Shown here: positions 11,701-23,700 of the stretch, one piece after another
Position numbering within the stretch: position 1 is the stretch's first letter
How the letters are laid out: the number at the start of each line of letters is the position of its first letter
Assembly (NCBI GenBank): GCA_947044405.1
Contig: CAMRHE010000011.1
Coordinates: 5,190,501-5,254,500 of the forward strand
DNA length: 64,000 nucleotides
From: Leptodactylus fallax
Lineage: Eukaryota > Chordata > Amphibia > Anura > Leptodactylidae
Direction of reading: 5' to 3'
Made by a program: the position numbers and the translations under genes
Notes under the pieces: model-generated
Seen by the model: the letters and a program-made list of their open reading frames with translations, nothing else
Databases searched by the model: none
What the model was told of the DNA's origin: nothing

Positions 11701-14700
11701 TAAACGGTTCTGCTGTGCTAATCACCATCATTTCGGAATACATTGTTGGCCACTAGGAGGCATAAAGAAACCATTTTCATTCCTACATCCACTAGGTTGA
11801 AATAATTGGTATTTGATGGAAGTAAGCTATGTGCAGGTCAGTTTTTAGAGAATTTGGCCAACATAGAAAACATCAGATATGTGCTAACAACATTAATAAT
11901 AATTCTGTGTAATCAGATCAATGTAAATAAAAATATTTTGGACCCCGAAATTACAGTAATCAGACCCCAGACCAGACAAAAAAAATCACTTTGGCTTCAC
12001 ATACAAAATTCAAATGCAACATCAGGATCTTGTATTTACTGCCACATGTAGGTCTTTACAATGTAGGTCATCTTAGCAGCTGTTCAGAGAAGATCACTTG
12101 CTACTTAGGGTCCAAAACAACTGCTTGGTGACTGCCCCCTGCTGTAAGAAGGCTTTTATTGAATCTTCAGTATTTCCAACAGCCAAATACATTTTAAATA
12201 ATACTGAATGGAAAAACTATGAACTTGTTAAAAGACTTTTGCAGTATATTATTAAGATTATTATAAAATCAAACCTTTACTTCTAAATATTATTCCCAAC
12301 TATTTTACAGACAATTCTTACCATTTTTTGGAACGGGGCAGCCATGCAGAATAGCTTTATTAAGCAGAATGCTGAGAGCAGCCTTAACAATCGCCTGTTG
12401 ACCTTGGCTTGGAGCTTTTGTGGCTGTAACATGTCCGAGAACAGAGGGCCTTTTTGATGTGGCAATGGATAGGATTGCTGGTTGGACTTTTGGAACTATC
12501 ACTGCATTCCACAATTTGGACATCCACCTACAAATACATGTAACGCTACATATAAAAGGGATACTAACTATTTCTGCAATGCACCAAAGGGGTTGTCCAA
12601 CTTAAACACATTGCTTTTTTATTGATAGGTTGTTTTTGTAATTTTTTTTTTTTATTATGGAAATGGAAGAGAAAAGGAAACAAACAAGAATAAAAATAGC
12701 AATGTGTTTAAGTGAATAAAAGCAAAGCTCAATTAAACCTTTCTGTTCCCAAGCTGGTGCCCTAGTTATCACTGCCACAGCTCTGCTGTCTTGTCAGGCA
12801 CAATTTGAGGGCAGGCTACCTCTTCACCTATCACAGTCCTTAGTAATGTCCTCTGCACAAACAGCACGTGACTGACTGGCCTCAGCACTAACAAGCTGTT
12901 TGTGAAGAGGTCCCCACTGAAACATGTCATTGAGGGCAGATTACTAGACAATGGAAATGCTGAAGTTGTGGCAGTGATAACTGGGAAACCTGCTTGGGAA
13001 CAGAAGAGTGAGTTGTGTGTTTTTTTTTTTTTATTTATTTACTTACTTACTTAAAGGAGTTGTCCAGGAATTACAGCACTTGGGCAGCAGGCTGGAGAAG
13101 GTGAGAAAAAACAACAACTCATACTCACCTGTCCCTGGAACTCTGGTGTCCCCAAGTCCCTGTCTGGTCCAGCTCACACCAGGGCTTTTGCCGGCGGAAA
13201 TTCTGAGGCCACATGAGGCCAGCAGGTGAGAAGGATTTTTTATTATGTTTCACCTTCCCAGCCTCCCTTCCAAGTACTGTAATTCCTGGACAACCCCTTT
13301 AAAGGGAGTCCGGTTAACTTGAAAACAGCAATATCTTTAAAGGGAGTCTGTCAGTAATAAACTGGTTATAATTCTAGCCACAGTACCATGTAGAGGTGAT
13401 TCTACAGTTTCCAAATATGCCTCTATTATGCCTCTATAGTTAATAACCATTGTATTTATATGCAAATGAGGGTGAAAGTGATTAGACTGGGCAAACTAAG
13501 GAAGGTCTCCAAATAACTTTTCCTTTCATCTGCATATAAATAAAACATCAATGTACAAGAAAATGAGTCTGCAAATCTCAATAACAGTCTGTAAAGCTCA
13601 CTTCTACTATTAGGTTTATAATCTACTGCTGATAAACTGCTTTTTAGTTGCACAACCACTGTAAGCTCAATCTACATTAAGGCATTATATCAGACATGGG
13701 AATTAAAAGAAATATACTTAAAGCTTAAGACATATCAATAAAACATTATCATGACTGTATACTAGAATAACAATAACTATGGTGTCAACTCTAAAATATC
13801 CTTATAAGCTGATCAAGAAATATTAAAATGCTGAATTTCAGTTCAGATGGATAACATTACAAGGCAGCATTGGTCTTATGTATGTTATTTAAAAAAATGT
13901 ACAGTATGAAAGAACAGAAATGTGTACTCACTTCACCATTACATGATGATTTCCAGGTACTATTGGACAAGATATAAATGGTTGTGGGCCGATAAGGGCC
14001 TCTGGTGTGCCTAAACGGGACAAGCAGGAGTTCAGCTGGTGCCAAACCATATATATCCAGTCAGCGCCTCTACATAAAGGGTCACTGGGTGAAGGCATTT
14101 TACCTTTGAACTAAGAGATACAACAAATGTGATGTATTTCCTTTTAAGATATGCAGTATATAAAATGCTGAAATACTTTAAACTGAGCTTATCAGAGTAT
14201 GTGAGGCCCAATGACTCCACAATAGTTTACTAATATGACACTCAATCTAAATAGGAGAAAGCTGTCTCATAAAATCTGCATATTTGCTGGTTAACAGTGG
14301 TTATCAAATTAATGAAAACATCGATTTCAGTAAAACCTCTGCATATGACTTTTTTGGTCGTAGATAGTTGAGTTACTGGTATAAAATAGTGCATGCTTTG
14401 TGCAAGCATATGCAAGGAAGGGATGGTATGAAAAGAACACTGTAATGCAGTGTTTCCCAAACCTGACCTCAAGGAACCCCAACAATACAATCAAATAAAA
14501 CATTAAGTATTGATGCATTTGAAGTCATTAAATCACCTGTGCATTATTAAGAATACACTCAATATTTGACCCATAATGGGATGTTATTGGCTTATCATAG
14601 CGATTATGCACATTACAAGATATTGTGATGTATGGTCACAATTGCTCTAGTGAATTAGTATATTTTGCATAGATAACAATTAAATCTATGCTTCTCTGCT

Positions 14701-17700
14701 TACTGTCAATCCATTTAGGTGCACAACTTAAATGCATACTGCCTACAATCCAAGGCAGGAGAAATTATGCTAGGTTCACACTAGAGTTCGGGTTTCTGTC
14801 CTTCAAGTTCGCATGGGGACCCGAAAGATGGAAACCCTATCCGCTTAAAAAGCGTTTACACACAGAAACACGCAGATCTTATAGACTATAATGGGTTTCA
14901 CCGGGTTCCTGCCAATTTTATATTGAAATCAGTGCAGAGAAAAGTCCCCCTTGCAGGACTTTTCTCTCTGGCGATTTAATCGGAATCTGGGATGGAGACA
15001 AGCGAATGCTAATGTGAACCTAGTGTTAGGCTGCTTTTGGACTACGGAGGGGACTTAATATTCCCTTTTGCCAGTTTTCTGGCATAGAAAAAGTCACAAA
15101 CTGGAAGTGTGTGATTTTTTAAATTCCACTTGCAACAAAATTTGCAACAAGTGGCATTTTAACATCACCCTCACTACTTTCTGAAAAAGGCAGTGCTAGA
15201 TTTATCATTGTTTACACAAATTTTCTAAACTTCCTGGAGTACCCCTTTATTTTATTATTGTAACTAGCTGAACACACACAATACAATTCTGTATAAAACC
15301 CCTTACAAAATCCAAATTGCTGATATATAAGTGTTAACTGTAACTTGTTTGATGGCCTATTATAAATAAGGTTATACAGTACCTTCTGTAAAACCTTCTT
15401 CTTCAAAATCTTCTGGAGTAAACTGTGCATTGGCTCTCCATCCCATCTTAGCTGCACCCAACGGAAATGCTGCTGAACTAGTAGTTCAGATCCTTGTAGG
15501 CGAGCTCTTCCCACTGTACCCATCAAAAAGCAATCTTCATGGAAGTAGTATGCCTCGGATGCTCCATTTGCTTCAATGGTAAACATGTGAGATGTGACAG
15601 TGATCTTAAGAATGAATTAAAACAAATAAACAATGTACTTCACTTACCTCTCTGAACACAAAATGGATTTTCCAAGCCTCGATTTTCTAATGAAGACATT
15701 AAATCTCCAAGCAGTTCCAATATGGAGACCGTCTCCAGCTTTTTTAGAACAATAATGGTTTTCCTCTTAGATGGAGGGGTATCAATAACTGGAATCAGAC
15801 AACCTGAAAACAAAAAGTAATAATAATGATCATTTAAAAAAAGCATGCAACAGGCCAAGATATAATGAGTTTCTGACCATAACCAGCATGTCTAGAGGAA
15901 ATAAAATATTTTTTGTAAGACCAATCAAAATGGATTTGTGGGTCACATTGACATAATAGCCATTTAGCCTACAAGAGGAGATAGGCGGGGTGGAACTCAT
16001 CAGTGAATAAAATGCATCCTTTATTCTTAAAAATACAGCAAACGGGGAGCGTCACCACACGCTTCAGTGCTGGCGCTCCAGCTCCCTGTTTGCTGTATTT
16101 TAGAATTGAAGAATAAAGGACGCATTTTATTTATTGGTGAGTGCCACCCTATCTGTTTCTCTTGCATGCTATGTTGAACTGATTTCCAACTAAGCACCAC
16201 TAGGAGGTCCAATGTGGGCAGTTCCAGCTGAAGTGCTACTATGCCGATTTGTGCCTCACTGTCTTGGATATCATCAGTTGTGGTAGTGCCACTGTATTTT
16301 GCCTCTCCACATCAGTCAGAATAGTCATTTATCACAAGGATAGGCCATAAAGATGGAGTGGAGTCATATCTTCTTAAAGGGGTATGCCCATGTGGGACAC
16401 TTATGGCACTTCCTGTAGATCATGTCCTAAGTGATAAGACTCGCATCTACCTCAAAAACTAACACTCATAGTTGATAAGGTTGGATAAAGCCACAAGTTC
16501 ATCAAGTCAAACCTATAATTCTACCATTTTCATCTACAGGAAGGCAAAAAACTCCCATGGAGCAGATTCCAATTGTCACGTATATGGGGGGGAAAAAAAA
16601 TTTATGCTGACTCCAAATTTAGCAATCGGAAGAAATCCCTGAATCAGTTTCTAGTTTCCATAACTTGCAATATTTTTACTCTTAAGAAAGGTATCCAGGC
16701 CCCTTTTGAACTTGTGCAAGTTATCAACCATATAACATCCATTTATATATTTGTACACTGTATTTAGGTTGTCCCTATGCAGTCTTTTTCCAAAGTGCAT
16801 CACACCAAGTCATAACCTGTCTTTATACACCAATTCCCTTCATAACCTTGGTTGCTCTTTTTTGCACCCGATCTAGTTCAGCTATGTTCTTCCTATCTAA
16901 AAGGTGCCCAAAATTATGCACAGTATTCCATGTGTGGTCTGATGTCCTTGTCAAGAGTATCTATGCCTTTATTAATGCATCCCATGATTTTATGTGTCTT
17001 GGCAGCAGCAGCCTGACTCTGGTTGCTAAAGGTTAGTTTACTGTCTACCAACACCCTCAAGTCTTTTTTAGAAGCAGTTTTACCCTGTGTTTTATAATTT
17101 AAAGAGGACCTTTCACCAACTCCAACAAGTTCAGCTTGTTACATCCTAGCCCCTACCATTCTCAAGAAATCAATGCTGTTAGTTCTGGTGCTTGATATGC
17201 TATTTAGTCTCTGTACTGTCAGAAGGACGGTGTCAGGCAGGAGCAGACAAGGGGTGTGATTCAGCACTCTGACACTGGCTGCCTCTGACAAGCTCTGAAT
17301 CACACACCCTGCCTGTCACTGCCCTTCTGACATTACAGAGCTTAAATAGCACATCATATCACAAGGCATTATGGGAAAGGAGCTGGGGAGCTCATGCGCC
17401 CTCTGTTGGATGTAACAGATCCTCAATTTGCTTTTGACTCACCGAGCCTTGAGACAGCAAAAGGGATTTTAGCCAAGCCAATTTCACTTATCTGCATACA
17501 GCGCTGTTTCCGGATTGTTGTCCTTCATCAGTACAGAGCAAAGTGAATTGGCTGGCTTAGTGGGAGGCAATGAGTGGGTTAGGGACAAGAATCTCTCACA
17601 TTGAGGAGAGCACCAGTGAAGGTGTGTAGAGATTTTAATTGCCTTTTGCCCTCTACTTAGCATCTACATATCACAAGGCATTATGGGAAAGGAGCTGGGG

Positions 17701-20700
17701 AGCTCATGCGCCCTCTGTTGGATGTAACAGATCCTCAATTTGCTTTTGACTCACCGAGCCTTGAGACAGCAAAAGGGATTTTAGCCAAGCCAATTTCACT
17801 TATCTGCATACAGCGCTGTTTCCGGATTGTTGTCCTTCATCAGTACAGAGCAAAGTGAATTGGCTGGCTTAGTGGGAGGCAATGAGTGGGTTAGGGACAA
17901 GAATCTCTCACATTGAGGAGAGCACCAGTGAAGGTGTGTAGAGATTTTAATTGCCTTTTGCCCTCTACTTAGCATCTACATATCACAAGGCATTATGGGA
18001 AAGGAGCTGGGGAGCTCATGCGCCCTCTGTTGGATGTAACAGATCCTCAATTTGCTTTTGACTCACCGAGCCTTGAGATAGCAAAAGGGATTTTAGCCAA
18101 GCCAATTTCACTTATCTGCATACAGCGCTGTTTCCGGATTGTTGTCCTTCATCAGTACAGAGCAAAGTGAATTGGCTGGCTTAGTGGGAGGCAATGAGTG
18201 GGTTAGGGACAAGAATCTCTCACATTGAGGAGAGCACCAGTGAAGGTGTGTAGAGATTTTAATTGCCTTTTGCCCTCAGCACATCAGACATCAAAACTAA
18301 CTGTGCTTGTTGCTTGGGAACAGTGGGAGCTAGAGAAAAAAAATTCCAACTGTGCTGGACTCAGTGGAGCGGCACCTATTAACAGATGCTAAGAACTAGA
18401 ATTGGTGGAGGTGGTGAAAGGTAATACATAACTACATTTATCTGCAATAAAATTAATTTGCCATTTCCTCACTCAAACTTCTATCTTCCCTAAATCTCTC
18501 TGTAGTATTACACAATCCTCATCTGTGTTGGCCATTTTAGAGTGCTTAGTATCATCTGCAAATATTGAGATTCCACTCTGTAAACCCTCTACAGTGCAAT
18601 CCCACTGTGGACTGTGACAAATCTGAGTATGTACCAATAATAATCACCCTCTGTATTATAACCAGTTGTTAACCCAGTTACACATATTTTTTCTAAATTT
18701 ATGTACCAACCCTTTATGTGGTGCAGTATTAAATGCCTTTAAAAAATCCAGTTACAGTTTTGCTGTTTTCTATGTTGACTGTCTCAGTATTTTCTGATGT
18801 TAAACAGTTGAAAAATTAATAAAAAAACTATTGACACAAAAAATCCAGTTACACTACATCCACAAAATTCCCCAGATTGAGTCTAGAATTTACTTCCTCA
18901 GAAGAAGCAGATTAGATTAGTCTGACAGGACCGCAATCTTATACACCCATGATGATACTATGTTATAAATTTATTATCATTACCATACTCCAGGATAACA
19001 GCTCTTAGAAACCATTCAAATATTTTTCCCACAAAAGACCTGTTGTTTCCAGGATTGCATTTGGGCCACCTTTCTGAATACGGCAACACACCAGTTATCA
19101 CTGCATAGATATATCACCAGATCTAAGCCTAGGGCATGGATACAGTAACAGAAAAAAGCCTACTACATAGATGAAGTAGGTCAGTAAGCCAGTATCTAAG
19201 CCAGTAAAAACTAGTAATTGTTGTCAGACAAAAACCTACATTAGGCTAAGATCACACGTGGCGTCCCGTAGCAAAAAAGCACTGCAGGAACAACCGCGGC
19301 AGCAACGCATTTCGGTTCTTCCTGCAGTGCTTTTGACAGAAAGATTGCAGAGTTTTCCTCTGCGGACTTTCTGCTTCAATTATACCCATAGGGAAACTGC
19401 CGGCGTTTCATTAGGTATAATTGACATGCTGCGATTTCCAATACCGCAACAGCTTTGGAAATCGCCGCGGGTCCGCAGCACGTATTTTAACGCAAAGTGA
19501 GGATGGCATTCGTTAGATTCCCATCCACTTTGCTGTGACTGTAAAAAAAAATTTTTTTTGGCCAGTCGACACAGTATACGCTTTGTTCCGGAACGAGGGA
19601 ATATGTTGTCATTTCTTGGGCCACTTACCTGAATTGATGAATATATCTACAAGTTGCTGTTTAGATAACTCAGACTCCACCTCAACCTTTACGATATCAC
19701 AGCTAAAGCCAGTAGCCTCTTCTTTGTGCTGTTAGGAAAAAAAAAATATTTATTAGTATTTTAGTATTGTACATATGTAGTCATACCTAACAACCAGCCA
19801 CAGCATGATACCTTGATGCAGCATGACAACTGATCCACAATATATTCCTGCAGACTTCCTTCTGGACCTTGAAAGATAATATTGTGATATTGTTCAACCT
19901 GCAAAAACAATTTTAACATTAGAATTATTCAATATACACATGAACTATATAAATGAGAAATTATATAAACGAGATAATAACATAAAGTATGATCAAGCAT
20001 TGTAAAAGGGATACTAAATACCTTCTGTATTCATGCAGTAAAGAGGTTGTACCAAGTTTAGAAGTTATCCTCTATCGATAGTATAGACAATAACTTTATG
20101 AATGGTGGAGGTCTCACCGCTGAGACCCCCCACTTATCCTGACAGGGGGAAGCAGCAGGTCAAGCATGCGCCATGCCCATTCATTATCAAGGTAAGCACC
20201 ATGGATAGCCAAGTACAGTGCTCGTTTATCTCTAGCACTTCCAAAGAGAATGAATGGAGCAACAGGGCGAAATGAATGGAGCAACGGGATAAAATGAATG
20301 GGGTAGCAGAGTACACACTCATTTTTGTATCTCAGGGCAACTAAATGATGTTAACTGGAGGAACTGGAGGAGGGAGCTTTGGTGAATGAGATGGTTCTAG
20401 TTACTGACATGATAAGGAAAGCAAATATGAGATAGGTCTATACCATATAATTAGCATGATGTTTTTACTTAGGTTATTAAGGTTGCACTTCCATGTGGTA
20501 CAGCATGGAGGCAAGTGCAGATTTTAACAGTAGCTCATAAAACAGTGTTGTGAACGGTCACTGCACAAGCTACAATGTGTGGCCATTACAAATGCTACTG
20601 ATTTCATTTGAAAACTAGGACAATCTTGTGTCAGTGTATTTATCACATGCAACCCAGTGGTTCCTTGGTGGTGGTGGTGCCTTAAGAAATGCAATTCCAG

Positions 20701-23700
20701 AAAATAATGTACTTGATTTTAATACTAAAACAGAAAAAACAATCACAAGTGTTGCTTTTTGTTTACATTACCAACCAAATTTTTTTTTAAAGGAAATAAA
20801 ATGATGAAAAACTCATATCTACCCCAATATGCTACTAATAAAAACTAAAGCTTATGCCACAAAAACAAGCTTCCCCCACAGTTCAATCAACAGTTACAAG
20901 TATCAGAATATGGAGACAAAAACAAAAGATTTTTTTTTTAAATTAAAGGGCTTGTGTTTTTAACAGAAGTAATATATAACAAAATAATATATTATATTAT
21001 ATATATCAATACATCACCTGACCTATCAATAAACAAGTCATGTCGTTCTTACAACACACTAAAGTTGTAAAAACGAAACTCAAAACAGTGGCAAAATGCA
21101 GAATATTTTTATTCCATCCCACAAACTTTTCTTTTACAGTTTCTCAATACAGAATTTGAAAAGAGTCAAAGATATTTAATCTTCTTTAAAAACGTATAAT
21201 TCCCCTTAGGCTGTGCTTCTGCCTAAGTAAATAGTAGCTTAACAGGGGAGATAATAATCAACATGTCACTCATTATTATAGTAGAACTATTACTCTGTGA
21301 ATTCCTGTGAAACAAAGTATTGCAAAAGACTTGATCCCTCAGTTCTTGTGACTGGAGGTGGTCCCAGCTGATAGACCCTCAATGATCAGGAAATGGTGGC
21401 ACATGCTAGCAATAAGCCACTGTCAATACCCTAAAACAGCATAATCTACATCAATTATTTACAATATAACCTACCAAACGAAGAAAGTTTTGCAGTGTCT
21501 GGAGTGGGATCATTGATGCATAAGCCACACTATTAAGACATCCAACCTTTGGACCTGAAATAATAAACATAAAATATTAAATACATATAACAATAGAAAA
21601 TTTACAAATTAGTGGCAGAAAGTTGTTTTTTCTTTAAATGGGGAAATAACTGCTTGGCAACCAGAACATGGTTTTCCTTGAAAAGAAAAAAAAAATTCTT
21701 GCCTTAATATGATAAATATATTAATCTGCAGGTCATTTTATTAATCTGCAGGTCATAGTAGCCCAAAATATAACAGGTCTGGGTCCTATTATAAAACTTT
21801 TTAATTATTAACACAAACATATTTTACCATGACATGAGTATGTATTTACATTGTGGCAATTTGGGGGGATTTAGCCTCAAAGGCGGCAGCCTTCTGGACT
21901 CTACAGCGGTGTTGGTGGCACTGGGCGCCGGAGAAGCAGCATTCAGATGGTGCTAATCCAAAGTAAAATGGCTTTTATTCAGCTTACAAGTGGAACAAAA
22001 AATAACAAACAGCCTGGCTCAGTCAGTCCTTTCAGGACCCCAGTCCTCTTGGGACAGACCGCCTGTCCGTCTCCGACTGGTTCCCCGTCTCCCTGCAGAT
22101 CTCCACAGCACTCTCTCCTGCTGCAGACACTCCGTCTGGAGTTGGTGCCCCCACCTATGGGTGTGGCTGAGGAGCTTTTCAATCCTGGTTTTGGGTCGCT
22201 CACTAGCGCTCTCTGGGTTCACACCCTCACAACATCCACAGTTCTATACCCACTAGGCAAGCTAATTTACCTAACAATTTGAGGAGTGTAGAAAGAAATG
22301 AATTATCATGCATGTAGGAGATGCAAACTGCACACAGATATTTATCTAGTAGCAGGTTACCAGGGCTACAAAGCAACATTGCTAAACATTGAGCCATCTT
22401 GGTGCTTACAGAGTAATAAACACATTAGGCTATATTCACACCTATGCCAGTCCATTCTTCTGGTTCTTCAGCGGATAAGAAGAAATGAAAAACGCACTTC
22501 AAAAATTGTGAACATAAAAAGAGCCGGAGGGACTATAATGGGGTCTATCGGGTGTCCGTTTTTTTAACTGAAATAGACGGCCTAAAAAGTTGGGCTTGTG
22601 GCACTTTTTTGTTCAGCGATTTATGACAGATCTGCACTAGACAGACACACGGCTCAGATGTGAACTTAGCATTATAGAAATTAAAGCTTCCAATTAATGC
22701 AAGGAGAAAGGCTTTGATGACAAATGAGCAAGTGATAATAGGGACATACTCCATAAATTCATCATAGTGTAACTACTAATAAAAAAAATACTGCCAATAC
22801 TTTATGCAGTAGATGCTACTGCTAAGGGCACGTATCTAGGCAACAGGCCTACAGCATACTCTACTCAGGTCAATTAGGTTATTGATTTGGATCATGAATG
22901 AACTGGATTCAATTTAACTATTGTAAGCTTGAAATATATTTCTAAAATACACTTTAACCCATGGAGGACTAAAATATGAACTTAAATATTGATGGCCAGT
23001 GGCGTAACTAGGAATGGCTGGGCCCCAAGGCGAACATTTCAACATGGAACATTTTTATGTTCCCTCACCTCCCCTGGGCTCCCTCTCGTTATACTCCGGG
23101 GTCTGAAAAGACCCCAGAGTATAATGATAGCGGGGTTTGCGGTAGCGGCTGCCACAGGGCTCCGGGCCCCATAATATTCCGGGCCCTGTGGCAGCCGCTA
23201 CCGCAGCTACCCCGGTATTTATGCCACTGTTGATGGCCTATCCTTAGAAGGGGGTCTGATAACCGGTAACCTCATCAATTATATGTTTGAAGATTTTGCA
23301 GTGCTCATGAGAACCGAGGCCTCTTTCCTGTGTTCATCGGTCAAATGGTACAACTGTAGCTCAGCCTCATCTACTTGCAATACCAAGCACAGTCCTCATA
23401 CAAATGTGCAACAAAGTGCTTGCTATTCAGTGAAAAGGTCGCTGCACCCCTCTGAATGCTACAGTCTCTTCAAATAGCTGATCTGTGACAGTCCCAGGTG
23501 TCTGACCCCCCCCCCCCCCCCAAACGACCACATAGAGATAACCAGGTTATCAATATGCAAGTCATGAAAAACTCCTTTCACTGGGCATATACTGTATTAT
23601 ACCACATTGATACAACAGATACAAATGTTATTTTTTCATGTCATGGTTTGGTACTGTATATGCTCATACAGAATAAGCTTGCTATACAGTAGGTACGGAA

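Larger units (their letters stand above)
17357..18277 (-). repeat. 312-bp tandem array, candidate retrozyme
   Basis: Three head-to-tail copies start at 17357, 17669 and 17981; the spacing is exactly 312 bp and the last copy stops about 15 bp early. I see a single base difference among the copies (C to T in copy three, near 18077). The array is flanked by a direct repeat AGCACATCA at 17348-17356 and 18278-18286, as after integration. Each unit has a hammerhead-type fold on the minus strand. Unit length, tandem arrangement, flanking duplication and ribozyme match animal retrozymes and HHR satellites as I know them. It encodes no protein. It lies in the CTTNBP2 intron 19628-15804, in sense orientation. 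Confidence 0.85.
17104..18423. mobile_element. MITE carrying the 312-bp array
   Basis: Left end AGGACCTTTCACCAACTCC; right end GGAGGTGGTGAAAGGT, giving inverted ACCTTTCACCA termini. Without the array it would be about 390 bp. The array interrupts it at AGCACATCA. Confidence 0.7.

Noticed and set aside
15212..15586. 124-codon frame as a single exon
   Set aside because: Only 15383-15570 is exon; the remainder reads into introns past GT/AG sites.
16001..16030. TCATCAG near 16003 as another hammerhead
   Set aside because: No stem II and GAAA partner at proper distance; it belongs to a foldback MITE arm.
21947..22282. 111-codon plus-strand frame as a gene
   Set aside because: Sits in a GC-rich repeat with overlapping frames on both strands and no recognisable domain.
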